Assembly (NCBI GenBank): GCA_964641965.1
Contig: CAZXLD010000005.1
Location: forward strand, 62,001 to 126,000
Reading direction: 5' to 3'
Source: JAJDFU01 sp964641965
GTDB taxonomy: Bacteria; Bacteroidota; Bacteroidia; Chitinophagales; Saprospiraceae
DNA: 64,000 nucleotides
The notes under the pieces: model-generated
The model's input: the letters and a program-made list of their open reading frames with translations, nothing else
Told to the model about the DNA's origin: nothing
The model's database searches: none
Shown: positions 8,227-17,955 of the stretch, piece after piece
Numbering within the stretch: position 1 is the stretch's first letter
Layout of the letters: the number at the start of each line of letters is the position of its first letter
Program-made: the position numbers and the translations under genes

Positions 8227-9567
8227 TCAAGATTTTACCGCTTGGTCAAAGGTAAACTCCCAGCAAGATTGTGTTTGCGGGCGTATCCGGAAATGGTGAT
8301 CAATCCGATGACCGACTACCCAGCAAATTTCGCCCTTGGCAGTGGTTAAGAGCCATACTTTTTCTTTTTCCCATCGGTTCAATTTTTGATGGGTAAAGAA
8401 ATCCTGAATTTTTTGGTGTTTGCCGCCCATTCCCAAAGGCGCGAAGCGATCACCCTCCTGCCATCTCCGTAGCGTTAACGGGAAGGTCAGCTGTTCAGAA
8501 TCCAAAAAAACCCGATAGGCTGTAGCATCTGTAAGGTCTGGCAGGGCCTCCATTTTCTGTTTTCGCAACCGACCACCAGGGATAACGATCGCGGGAAGGG
8601 ATTCGGGCCAGACGTAGTGCGGCGAAGGCGAGTTTTTTGTACTTGGGCGGATCAGCCATGCCTTTCGGTCGACCAATAGTTCGTGAGCGGGTGCATAGAA
8701 AATTGCGCCCGCGTGCTCGGTTTGATCCATGGCCTGTTGGAGTTGATCGGGTCCGAATCCAAATGGACTTACCCAATGATACAATAAGGTCGTTTTCGCT
8801 TCATGTTCACGTAGTGGGTCCAAATTGATGATTGTCGTGTTACCCGTTTGGTTTACACATTTGGTTGCCCAATGCTGTACGGCTTCTTTTACCAGAATGC
8901 CGGCTTCTTGCAGCGCCTTCAGACTTTGGGTAGCCCGCATCGTAAATTGTGGATTCAGTTCTTCCAGCCGAGGGATGATATGATGCCTGATCTTATTGCG
9001 GTCGTACTTGTCCTCTGCATTTGATTGGTCTTCCCGCCAGACAATTCCATGGGCATGGGCAAACGATTCAATTTGCACTCTACTGGCAAACAGAAGTGGG
9101 CGGGCGATTCGATCTCTCCGGACCGGGATACCGGCAAGGCCTTTCAAGCCGGTACCTCGAGCAAAATTGAGGAAAAAGGTTTCTATGGAATCGTTGGCAT
9201 GATGAGCAGTGAGTATAAAATCGTAGCCTTTTTTGCGCCGAATCGATTCTAACCACTCATACCGAATCCGGCGAGCTGCCATTTGAGTAGATTCCCCTGT
9301 CTTTTCCATCGCGCCGGCTTTACAATCGAGCAAGTGAAAAGGTATATCCCAGCGGTCAGCAATTTGGCCTACCCATGCGGCATCTGTATCTGATTCTTTA
9401 CCCCGTAAATGATAATTCACATGAGCAATCCCAAATTGCCATCCACCGTCGTGCAAGAGGTGGGCCAATACCACGGAATCGATACCTCCGCTGCAAGCGA
9501 GCAGTAATCGGTCTTCTTTCGAGAAAAGGCCATGCAGATCGATAAATGCCTCAAACGGTTTGATCAT
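8227..9567 (-). CDS. tilS: tRNA(Ile)-lysidine synthase
   Basis: Predicted TilS, which converts C34 of the tRNA-Ile CAU anticodon to lysidine using ATP, so that it reads AUA. The protein is 446 aa. The N-type ATP pyrophosphatase P-loop LLACSGGIDSVVLAHLL is at residues 22-38, followed by IAHVNYHLRGKESDTDA and ILTAHHANDSIETFFLNFARGTG. C-terminal TilS substrate-binding domains follow (LTLRRWQEGDRFAPLGM, then KIQDFFTHQKLNRWEK). All key motifs are present. It begins 12 bp after lysC and ends 1 bp before the HSDR_N_2 gene, indicating a tight operon. Confidence 0.95.
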   Translation of the reverse strand: MIKPFEAFIDLHGLFSKEDRLLLACSGGIDSVVLAHLLHDGGWQFGIAHVNYHLRGKESDTDAAWVGQIADRWDIPFHLLDCKAGAMEKTGESTQMAARRIRYEWLESIRRKKGYDFILTAHHANDSIETFFLNFARGTGLKGLAGIPVRRDRIARPLLFASRVQIESFAHAHGIVWREDQSNAEDKYDRNKIRHHIIPRLEELNPQFTMRATQSLKALQEAGILVKEAVQHWATKCVNQTGNTTIINLDPLREHEAKTTLLYHWVSPFGFGPDQLQQAMDQTEHAGAIFYAPAHELLVDRKAWLIRPSTKNSPSPHYVWPESLPAIVIPGGRLRKQKMEALPDLTDATAYRVFLDSEQLTFPLTLRRWQEGDRFAPLGMGGKHQKIQDFFTHQKLNRWEKEKVWLLTTAKGEICWVVGHRIDHHFRIRPQTQSCWEFTFDQAVKS

Positions 9568-9579
9568 GGTACCGATTGT

Positions 9580-10911
9580 CTAGGTAAGTTCTGGGTCCTC
9601 TTCCGGATGTTTGGAACGGCGTCGGATCATTGGTACATCTTTAGCTACCATTTGTACTGTATTTCGAATGCGCTCTTCGAGCAGGATCAGCTTACCTCTG
9701 CGCAGGTTTTCCAGCACATCATTTTCATAATGCCGCACGGTGATTAATTCCAGGTCCCGATCGAGTACGACCTTAAATTCCTGTTCGATTCGTTGAATAA
9801 ATCGTTCAATCTTATCATCCTGATCATTCACGCAGACGCTAAAACTTATAGCTGAGTTTTGCATCATATTGACCTGCAACCGGAGGTCGGCTATCAACTG
9901 GAACAACATACTAAAATGATGTTCGGCCACAAAAGAGAAATCTTTGGTTGAGATTTGTAAGAGTGCTTGGTCCTGTTCTACCGCTACCATAGGGGGATAA
10001 GTATCCGCAACTTCGTCCGAAATAAAAGTCCCGGAACCAGCAGGCTCTATAAACGATTTTACGAATAGCGGAATACTTTTGTTTTGGAGCGGTTTTATGG
10101 TTTTGGGGTGGATCACTTTGGCTCCATAATAGGTCATTTCGATAGCCTCGCGATAGGATAGGCGATCCAGTTTGACCACATCGTCAAAAAGCCTTGGATC
10201 AGCTGTCAGTACTCCGGGTACATCCTTCCAAATGGTCATGCTCTCTGCGTCCATGCAGAAAGAAAAAATGGCAGCTGAGTAGTCAGATCCCTCGCGTCCC
10301 AGGGTAGTGGTGGTATTTTCTTGGGTGCTGGCAATAAACCCCTGGGTTAGGAGGAGCCGATTGTCAGAGGTCAATTGAGGGGCAACGAGTTGGTCGTATC
10401 GTTTTTGGGTATCTGGCCACTTGACCCACCCCTCCCGGTAAATATCGTCCGTAAGGATGACATCTCGAGCATCCAGCCAGTGCACAGGTTGGCCGGCAGC
10501 TTGTAAGGCAGCGGCTACAATACGGGAAGACAAAAGCTCACCGATACTGACCAGTTGATCATACATGTAATCAAAATTGGGATGTGGATCTTCCTCCAGG
10601 ATCCAATCTGCCTCTACGAAGATATCGTTGAGCTGATCAAATGTTTCCCCCTTGTCTTGATCAAGCAACTCTTGGAGCAATTGATAATGAAACCGCTTGA
10701 CCTTATCCAGATAGGTTTTTGACTGCCCATTCTGCGCCGCATGGGCGTTTACTACTTTTTCGAGAGCATTAGTCGTTTTTCCGATTGCTGAAACGACTAC
10801 TAACAGCGGATGATCTCTGTGTTGGGCAATAATGGAGGCTACATTGCGAATCGCATCTGCATTTTTAAGGGAAGCGCCTCCAAATTTGAAAACCTTATTA
10901 GTTGTTGTCAT
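9580..10911 (-). CDS. lysC: aspartate kinase
   Basis: Predicted monofunctional aspartate kinase, phosphorylating aspartate at the entry to lysine, threonine and methionine synthesis. The protein is 443 aa. The amino-acid-kinase signature KFGGASLKNADAIRN begins at residue 9, with VVSAIGKTTNALE, TTTLGREGSDYSAA and the substrate-site segment EMTYYGAKVIHPKTIKPL further on. ACT-type regulatory sequence lies after about residue 310. No homoserine dehydrogenase domain is fused, unlike ThrA. First gene of the probable lysC-tilS-nuclease operon. Which end product inhibits it cannot be read from sequence. Confidence 0.94.
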   Translation of the reverse strand: MTTTNKVFKFGGASLKNADAIRNVASIIAQHRDHPLLVVVSAIGKTTNALEKVVNAHAAQNGQSKTYLDKVKRFHYQLLQELLDQDKGETFDQLNDIFVEADWILEEDPHPNFDYMYDQLVSIGELLSSRIVAAALQAAGQPVHWLDARDVILTDDIYREGWVKWPDTQKRYDQLVAPQLTSDNRLLLTQGFIASTQENTTTTLGREGSDYSAAIFSFCMDAESMTIWKDVPGVLTADPRLFDDVVKLDRLSYREAIEMTYYGAKVIHPKTIKPLQNKSIPLFVKSFIEPAGSGTFISDEVADTYPPMVAVEQDQALLQISTKDFSFVAEHHFSMLFQLIADLRLQVNMMQNSAISFSVCVNDQDDKIERFIQRIEQEFKVVLDRDLELITVRHYENDVLENLRRGKLILLEERIRNTVQMVAKDVPMIRRRSKHPEEDPELT

Positions 10912-10930
10912 GAGTGCTTTTTTGCAGGCA

Positions 10931-10938
10931 CAAAAATA
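10931..10938 (-). promoter_or_regulatory. putative -7 box for lysC operon
   Basis: On the minus strand this is TATTTTTG, a full TAnnTTTG match 19 bp upstream of the lysC ATG. No TTG lies at the expected -33 distance, so support is limited to the -7 box and its position. Confidence 0.35.
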
Positions 10939-11162
10939 GGGAGTTCTTACCTATACCGTTTGCTAAAGGAGTCAGACCGTTTCAATAACCGAAGTCTACA
11001 TTTTCTATACCTCCTAAAAATCGGTCGGCAATTTCGATAAAGGATCGTACTTTTACCTCACGACAAGACGTTGATAGGGAGTCTCTGCAGAAGAATATCA
11101 TTTCTACTCGCCCCCTCTTCATAACTAGCAGAGCAATAACAATTTAGGAAATCCTTAATCTC

Positions 11163-14132
11163 ATGAAGCAAGCTGTTGTTCTAATGGCTGGCCTCTGTTT
11201 GGCTACTACTATTGTATCCGGGCAGGCTACCTTGACGGGCGAGTTAAAGAAGTGGCATAAGATCACACTGACTTTCCAAGGACCAAATACGAATGAAGGA
11301 GCTACCCCCAACCCATTTCTCGACTATAAATTGGATGTAACTTTTACCAACGGCAGTTCGCAGTATACGGTACCGGGGTACTATGCCGCCGACGGAAATG
11401 CTGGAGAAAGTAGTGCTACGGAAGGCGATAGGTGGCGGGTTCACTTTGCGCCGGATGAGGTGGGTACCTGGAATTGGCAGGCTTCTTTTCGCCAAGGTGC
11501 TAATGTAGCCGTCAGTGAGGATCCAGCAGCTGGGTCTTCTACCGCTTTTGACGGCCTTAGTGGATCGTTCGAGGTCAGGCCATCCGATAAATCAGGCAAT
11601 GATTTACGTGCCAAGGGTCGACTGGTGTATACTGGCGAGCGATACCTGAGTTTTTCCGAAGAAGGAACCTACTTCCTCAAATTTGGAACCAGTTCGCCTG
11701 AGAACTTATTGGCGTACAATGATTTTGACAATACGCCAAACAATGGGGCTCGCCGCAAAAGTTGGGGAGCTCATTTACAGGATTGGAACGACAGTGATCC
11801 TTCCTGGAAAGGAGCCAAGGGCAAAGGGATTATTGGAGCCCTTAATTACCTTTCGGAGCAAGGGCAAAACGCTATTTCATTTTTGACCCTCACCCTCAAT
11901 GGGGATGATGACAACGTTTTTCCATTTCTCTCGGAAGATGCGGGAAATTTCAGCCGGATGGATTGTTCGAAGCTGGATCAGTGGGAGATTGTGTTTGAGC
12001 ACGCTGATCAACTCGGTTTATTGCTCCATGTAAAAATCCAAGAACGGGAAAATGACCAGCTTCTTGATGGTGGTGACCTGGGGACCCAACGCAAATTGTA
12101 TTATCGTGAATTGATCGCTCGATTTAGTCACCACCTGGCCGTGACCTGGGATATGGGTGAAGAAAACTCGAATACCAGCTGCCAGCAGGAAGAGTTTGCC
12201 CAATATTTCAATGATATCGATCCATACCAGCATCCGGTAATCATTCATGCTCAACCGGATGAGGAAAACCTGGCTTTTCAACCTTTGTTGGGAGGAGGCA
12301 CTAGATATGCAGGTGCTAGTTTACAAATTGAGTGGGATAACGTGCACCAGCATACCTTGGGACTTATCCAGGATGCTGCTTCAAGTGGAAAGGAATGGGT
12401 TATTTCGAACGATGAGCAGGGGCCATCCCACATTGGTGTACCGGATGATGCGGAGACCAATACCAGACAAACGCAGGCCAATATTCGGAAACGGGTGCTC
12501 TGGGGTAATCTAATGGCTGGAGGGGCCGGAGTTGAGTATTACTTTGGGTATTACCTGCAGCATTCCGATCTGACATGCCAGGATTTCAGGACCCGAAGTA
12601 GGATGTGGCGGTATAACCGTATCGCTCGGACCTTCATGGAAGACAATATCCCATATTGGACAATGGACAATCATAATGAGTTGGTCGATAATCCAACAGG
12701 GAATGGGGTAAATTACTGCCTGGCCGATCCAGGCTATTTCTATTTGGTATATCTAGGATCAGGAGGGAATAGGGAGGTTGATCTTGAAAATTTCAACAAG
12801 CCGTTCACTGTTCAGTGGTTCAACCCAAGAGAAGGAGGTGATCTGATCAACGGTAATACCATTCAAGGACGTGGGAAGCAGGCATTGGGAAATCCGCCGG
12901 ATGATACTCAAGCCGACTGGGTGGCTATAGTCGTTGCGGAGGATTTTGTGTTTGATCCCCAAACCTTGCGCTTGGTCAACCCTGGTGAGCAACAAAATAC
13001 TGGTGGAGAATCCATCAATTTCCAATTGGCTGTCCGGGGAGGCTCCGAACCCTTTACCTTTTCAATTCAAGGTCTGCCGGATGGCCTTACGCTAAATACA
13101 TCTGACGGGACTATTAGTGGAACTCTGGCGGCTTTACCCGATCCGGAGGAGCCGCTCGAATACCAGGTTAAAGCCTGGGTAGTAGATAATAGTAATCCCC
13201 CGCAGGCGGATACAATCGATTTCAGTTGGTTTATTCAGCCTGAGCAGGTCTGCTTGCCGGCGGGAACACCTTGTAACGACTTAAATCCAAACACTATAAA
13301 TGATCAAGAGGATGGAAATTGTAACTGCGTGGGAGAGCCTTCACTGACCCTCGATCAGGTAGAGATCTGGAAAGAAGTAGAATGTGGCGAAATTGGAGAT
13401 AATTGGAGAGTAGTCGATACCGACGCAGCGGCCTCCAATAACTCGTATGTCACCCCTATCAAGACCATCGCCAGCCTGAATTTACCTCCGGATGATCCGG
13501 CAGACCTGATCCGGTTAGAAATTGAAGCGCCACTAGCGGGGGAATACCGATTGTATGCCCGGACCATGACCTCAAGCGGTAAAGGAGATTCTTTTTGGTT
13601 TCGATTAAATGGTGGGCAGTGGATTAAATGGAATTTTATCAATAAAGACCGACATGGTCCTGAATTTCAATGGGATGTATCCTATGGAGAGGTCTTGGAT
13701 GAATTTACTACTCTGGAGCGATTTGAGTTGGAAGAAGGAGTGAACGTAATGGAGCTTACCTGGCGGGAGCCCGGTATACGATTGGATAAGTTGTTCTTTA
13801 GTGGAAAGAGCCTAACACCAGATGGGAAGGGACCGGAATTGTTGTTTTGTGGGGAGGTGGCAGAAGATACCCTTACTGTCAACGTAGACTTTAATGTATA
13901 TCCCAACCCAGCGAACGACCAGTTCTTTGTAGAAGGAGAGCGATCTGGACAGGATAATATTTCTATTGCGGCAGACGCTAAATTGTTTGATGGCCTGGGC
14001 CGATTGGTAGGTCAACAAACTGTGCCCTTACAAAGCAGCTTTAAGTTTAGGTGGGATGTGTATGGGTTGGCACCCGGCATGTATGTTTTTGATCTAGCCG
14101 GTATTCGAAAACGAATTATTATTCATCGGTAG
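11163..14132 (+). CDS. secreted DUF5060 glycoside-hydrolase-like protein with T9SS signal (copy 1)
   Basis: Predicted secreted carbohydrate-active protein, 989 aa. Signal peptide 1-20 is followed by a DUF5060 beta domain (about 25-140) and a TIM-barrel-like catalytic domain (about 145-505). Two conserved acidic motifs are candidate catalytic sites: GEEN (E333/E334) and NDEQGP (E418). About 510-590 resembles the C-terminal domain seen in DUF4038/GH140-type enzymes. Next come a putative Ig domain (605-690), a Cys-rich linker (GTPCNDLNPNTINDQ..., 697-722), a CBM-like domain (730-882) and a type A T9SS sorting domain (908-989, starting NVYPNPANDQ). Substrate unknown; plant- or algal-type polysaccharide is inferred. 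A close paralogue follows directly downstream. The domain order is visible; the enzymatic activity is inferred. Confidence 0.85.
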   Translation: MKQAVVLMAGLCLATTIVSGQATLTGELKKWHKITLTFQGPNTNEGATPNPFLDYKLDVTFTNGSSQYTVPGYYAADGNAGESSATEGDRWRVHFAPDEVGTWNWQASFRQGANVAVSEDPAAGSSTAFDGLSGSFEVRPSDKSGNDLRAKGRLVYTGERYLSFSEEGTYFLKFGTSSPENLLAYNDFDNTPNNGARRKSWGAHLQDWNDSDPSWKGAKGKGIIGALNYLSEQGQNAISFLTLTLNGDDDNVFPFLSEDAGNFSRMDCSKLDQWEIVFEHADQLGLLLHVKIQERENDQLLDGGDLGTQRKLYYRELIARFSHHLAVTWDMGEENSNTSCQQEEFAQYFNDIDPYQHPVIIHAQPDEENLAFQPLLGGGTRYAGASLQIEWDNVHQHTLGLIQDAASSGKEWVISNDEQGPSHIGVPDDAETNTRQTQANIRKRVLWGNLMAGGAGVEYYFGYYLQHSDLTCQDFRTRSRMWRYNRIARTFMEDNIPYWTMDNHNELVDNPTGNGVNYCLADPGYFYLVYLGSGGNREVDLENFNKPFTVQWFNPREGGDLINGNTIQGRGKQALGNPPDDTQADWVAIVVAEDFVFDPQTLRLVNPGEQQNTGGESINFQLAVRGGSEPFTFSIQGLPDGLTLNTSDGTISGTLAALPDPEEPLEYQVKAWVVDNSNPPQADTIDFSWFIQPEQVCLPAGTPCNDLNPNTINDQEDGNCNCVGEPSLTLDQVEIWKEVECGEIGDNWRVVDTDAAASNNSYVTPIKTIASLNLPPDDPADLIRLEIEAPLAGEYRLYARTMTSSGKGDSFWFRLNGGQWIKWNFINKDRHGPEFQWDVSYGEVLDEFTTLERFELEEGVNVMELTWREPGIRLDKLFFSGKSLTPDGKGPELLFCGEVAEDTLTVNVDFNVYPNPANDQFFVEGERSGQDNISIAADAKLFDGLGRLVGQQTVPLQSSFKFRWDVYGLAPGMYVFDLAGIRKRIIIHR

Positions 14133-14424
14133 AGGATAGGCTCCAGACATACCTATTTAGGTACTAACTTCTTTTTTTGCAGTTCTTTTATGTTTAAAGG
14201 ATATCTGGTCAATGAGGGGTGGAATCCCTGCTTATTATGCTTTTTCACTTAAAAGAGTACCTCCTATTGGATATTGTTTATGGAAATATACCATGCCTTT
14301 GGTATTGTAAATTGACCTAATTTGTTGGTTCTTTGTCATCGAACATTACCTCTACGCTCTCCCCAATAATACCGAATCCTGGTTTCGGGATCTTTAAAAA
14401 GACCTATTCGCAAAAATAATTCCC

Positions 14425-17400
14425 ATGAAACAGTTGGTTAGTTTAACCACACTGCTATTCCTTTTTTCTTTCGCCATGAAGGCGCAGGTAACCGTAACGG
14501 GTTCCTTGAAAAAATGGCATAAAATCACCCTGAGTTTTCAAGGTCCTTGGGGCTCCGAAGGGTCCACTCCCAACCCTTTTCTGGATTATCGCCTTCAGGT
14601 CACCTTTTCCAATGGAGACCGGACCTACATCGTACCGGGCTATTTTGCAGCAGATGGGCAGGCCGGGGAGACAAGCGCCACGAGCGGCAACATCTGGAGA
14701 GTCCATTTTGCCCCGGATACCATAGGAGAGTGGCTTTGGGAGGCATCTTTCTGCAGAGGAAATGCGGTGGCTATTTCTACGGAGCCCAATCCGGGGACTC
14801 TGGTATCTTTTCACGGTTTGAAAGGAAGCTTTGAAGTGACTCCCTCTGATAAGTCCGGAACGGATCTGCGAGCCAAAGGGCGTTTAAAATACATAGGTGA
14901 ACGCTATCTTCTATTTTCGGAAACCGGCCAGTACTTCTTAAAAGCCGGACCTGACTCGCCAGAGAATTTTCTGGCTTATGATGGATTTGATAATACGCCC
15001 AATAACGGTGGATTTCGAAAAAGCTGGAGTCCTCACATTCGGGATTGGGAGCAAGGCGATCCTGTTTGGAAAGCAGATAAAGGAAGAGGCATAATCGGGG
15101 CTCTGAATTACCTCTCCAGAGTTGGTCAGAACGTTTTTTCGTTCCTTACCTTCAATGTGAACGGGGATGATAGAAATGTATTTCCTCATTTGTCGGATCA
15201 ACCCTCGGACCGACTGCGGATGGACTGTTCCAAGCTGGATCAGTGGGAAATCGTATTCGAACACGCAGACCATATGGGGCTGTATCTTCATTTTAAGCTG
15301 CAAGAACAAGAAAATGACCAGTTGTTGGATGGCGGTTTTTTAGGGGTTCAACGCAAGTTGTACTATCGCGAATTAGTTGCCCGCTTCGGGCACCACCTGG
15401 CACTGAATTGGAATATTGGAGAGGAGAACACCAATACCGCCGTGCAACGGCTTGATTTTGCGGCTTACATCCGAGATCTGGATCCGTATGACCATCCTAT
15501 CGTCGTACACAGCTTCCCAGATTTCGAGGATGAATTTTACACACCTATTCTCGGGCCCAATACAGGATATACAGGCGTTAGTTTGCAGCAGGATTGGAAG
15601 CGAATCCATTCGCGGACCCTACGTTGGATACAACGGTCTGAGGTCAGTGGCCATCCCTGGGTAGTAGCCAATGATGAGCAAGGGCCTGCCGACCTCGGGG
15701 TGCCAAATGACGAGGAAACGCTCGGGTTTCAAACCCAGGATAATATCCGCAAAAAAGTGCTTTGGGGGAATCTCATGGCCGGAGGAGGAGGAGTTGAATA
15801 TTATTTCGGATACGATTTACCGGAGTCGGATTTGACTGCTGAAGATTTTCGGTCCCGTAGCAAGATGTGGGCTTACAACCGCATCGCCTTGTCATTTTTT
15901 GAAGATTATCTCCCGTTTTGGGACATGCAAAGCCAGGATACACTGTTGCAGCCTGAGGATAGGCCGTTCCGCAACAATTATTGTTTTGCGGATACGGGTC
16001 GAATTTATGTGGTTTACCTCTCTGAGGGAGGAAATCATACCCTGATTTTACAGGATTCTAGTCAGCTATATGAATTAGAGTGGTTCAATCCCAGAACCGG
16101 AGGGCAGCTCATCCCTGGCTACACCCTGGCAGGTGGGGATACAGTCTCTTTGGGCTTCCCGCCGACGGATATAGCCAAGGATTGGGTGGCTTTAATCCGG
16201 GCGACCGATTTTGATTTTGATCCTTTGGCTGTTAAACTAAAAAACCCGGGTTGGCAGCAGCTCGAAATTGGAGAAGCTGTTTCAGTCCCTTTAGTTCCCT
16301 TTGGAGGGACAGGTGAATTCTCGTTTGGTGCCTCCGGATTGCCGGATGGGATAACCCTGGATACTGCCACCGGTCGGTTAGAGGGCGTGATTGACCCTAA
16401 AGAATGGAAGGAGGATACGCTTTCCTACTCCACGCTGGCATGGGTGATCGATCATGGGGATGCCAACCGGGCGGATACCGTTTCGTTTACCTGGCTGGTA
16501 AGCCTTTTTGTAGGGTGTCCGCGAGCGGGTACGCCATGTGATGATGGTTATCCCCTTACGGTCAATGACCAGGAGGATGGCGCTTGTAATTGCTTGGGCG
16601 ATACTATCGTTTTTCAGGAATTGGAGATATGGCAAGAAGTGGAATGTAGCAAGGTTGGTTCTAATTGGGTGGAGGCGAACGATAAATTTGCTTCCAACCA
16701 GAATTACTTGATTCCGGGTTCGTCCACTGGAGCTCTGGAACCCCCCTCTGAACAAACATCTGACATCATTCAAATTCAGTTCGATATTCCATTAACCGGT
16801 TTCTATAAACTTTTTGCCCGGACCCTCACTCGTAGAGCTACCGAGAATGCTATCTGGTTGCGCTTCAATGGTGGGTCTTGGATGCTGTGGGATTCGATCA
16901 ACCACAATCGGTATCAATTCGAATACCAATGGGATCAAGCAAGGGTGATCACAGCGGGAGATTCCATTCCAAAAGAAGCATTCGTATTAGAAAAAGGCCA
17001 GAATGTATTGGAGATCGCTCCCAGGAAGCCTGGGATTCGCCTGGATAAGTTGCTTTTGAGTCCTGGGGATCCGGAGCCTGAAGGCCTTGGTGGTTTTGCA
17101 GCACAGTGTTTGATCGGAAGGGATCAGCCCGAAGCCTCCATTGAGTTATGGGAAGAAGTAGAATGCGGGACTATTGGTGACAGTTGGGAGATCCAATTTG
17201 ATACAACGGCCTCCCAAGGATCTTTTGTGCAACCTAACTTTGGTGAAGAGCGAAGAGAAAATCCCCCCCTCGAATCCAAGGATTTAATCCAGATTGAGGT
17301 TGAAGCCCCTTTTTCCGGGTTCTATCAATTCTATCATCGATCGCTATCCCTGCCGGGTGGCAGCGGCTCCTTTTGGTTTCGGGTCAATAATGGACCTTGG

Positions 17401-17901
17401 TTAATTGGGTATGGTTCAAATAATGGTCGTCAAACGAAGGCTTTTGAATGGAATACGGCCCTTGCGAATGCCTATTCCAGTGATCCAGCTATATTTCTCA
17501 ATGAAGGGGTTAACCAGCTGGAAATAGGATTGCGCGAACCTGGTTTACAGCTAGATAAGATCTTGCTATCCAGCCATATTCCCACGATTGAACATAAGGG
17601 CAGTGGTTCATCGACCTGTCGTTTGATCCAAAGTTGGGAAATTCATGATCCGACTACGGTCTCGCTCTTCCCGTCTCCTGCCAAAAGCAGGTTTACACTG
17701 GAAGGCAAATGGGAGGGTACCGGCCCCCCTTCGCCTAATTCCCATATTTATCTTTATGACGGCCTTGGCCGCATTGTGGACGGGAAAACCTTACCGATCG
17801 AAGATTTTTTTCGGATACAATGGGATATTTCCCGTTTCCAACCGGGCATTTATTGGGTTCGAATAGGAGACCTGCAAAAAAAGTTGATCATTCAACGGTA
17901 A
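14425..17901 (+). CDS. secreted DUF5060 glycoside-hydrolase-like protein with T9SS signal (copy 2)
   Basis: Tandem paralogue of the preceding gene, 1158 aa. It keeps the same order: signal peptide, DUF5060, barrel domain with GEEN and NDEQGP motifs, Ig-like domain, Cys-rich linker (AGTPCDDGYPLTVNDQEDG), CBM-like domain and a C-terminal T9SS domain (about 1075-1158). It is about 170 residues longer because the CBM-like domain occurs twice: the first copy opens near residue 735 with LEIWQEVECSKVGSNW, the second near 905 with IELWEEVECGTIGDSW. The two proteins match nearly line by line in the catalytic part and diverge more in the Ig and CBM parts. They probably act on the same polymer class with different binding strength. 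A 292-bp spacer separates the genes, so copy 2 may have its own promoter. Confidence 0.85.
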   Translation: MKQLVSLTTLLFLFSFAMKAQVTVTGSLKKWHKITLSFQGPWGSEGSTPNPFLDYRLQVTFSNGDRTYIVPGYFAADGQAGETSATSGNIWRVHFAPDTIGEWLWEASFCRGNAVAISTEPNPGTLVSFHGLKGSFEVTPSDKSGTDLRAKGRLKYIGERYLLFSETGQYFLKAGPDSPENFLAYDGFDNTPNNGGFRKSWSPHIRDWEQGDPVWKADKGRGIIGALNYLSRVGQNVFSFLTFNVNGDDRNVFPHLSDQPSDRLRMDCSKLDQWEIVFEHADHMGLYLHFKLQEQENDQLLDGGFLGVQRKLYYRELVARFGHHLALNWNIGEENTNTAVQRLDFAAYIRDLDPYDHPIVVHSFPDFEDEFYTPILGPNTGYTGVSLQQDWKRIHSRTLRWIQRSEVSGHPWVVANDEQGPADLGVPNDEETLGFQTQDNIRKKVLWGNLMAGGGGVEYYFGYDLPESDLTAEDFRSRSKMWAYNRIALSFFEDYLPFWDMQSQDTLLQPEDRPFRNNYCFADTGRIYVVYLSEGGNHTLILQDSSQLYELEWFNPRTGGQLIPGYTLAGGDTVSLGFPPTDIAKDWVALIRATDFDFDPLAVKLKNPGWQQLEIGEAVSVPLVPFGGTGEFSFGASGLPDGITLDTATGRLEGVIDPKEWKEDTLSYSTLAWVIDHGDANRADTVSFTWLVSLFVGCPRAGTPCDDGYPLTVNDQEDGACNCLGDTIVFQELEIWQEVECSKVGSNWVEANDKFASNQNYLIPGSSTGALEPPSEQTSDIIQIQFDIPLTGFYKLFARTLTRRATENAIWLRFNGGSWMLWDSINHNRYQFEYQWDQARVITAGDSIPKEAFVLEKGQNVLEIAPRKPGIRLDKLLLSPGDPEPEGLGGFAAQCLIGRDQPEASIELWEEVECGTIGDSWEIQFDTTASQGSFVQPNFGEERRENPPLESKDLIQIEVEAPFSGFYQFYHRSLSLPGGSGSFWFRVNNGPWLIGYGSNNGRQTKAFEWNTALANAYSSDPAIFLNEGVNQLEIGLREPGLQLDKILLSSHIPTIEHKGSGSSTCRLIQSWEIHDPTTVSLFPSPAKSRFTLEGKWEGTGPPSPNSHIYLYDGLGRIVDGKTLPIEDFFRIQWDISRFQPGIYWVRIGDLQKKLIIQR

Positions 17902-17931
17902 GGTAAACCAGGGGAAAATGGCCATAACCGT

Positions 17932-17939
17932 TATGTTTG
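17932..17939 (+). promoter_or_regulatory. putative -7 box for the flavoprotein gene
   Basis: TATGTTTG is a full TAnnTTTG match 16 bp before the ATG at 17956. No TTG is found at the -33 distance. A leader of only a few bases is predicted, which is unusual but possible. Confidence 0.3.
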
Positions 17940-17955
17940 TAGCTGATTCAAGGCT

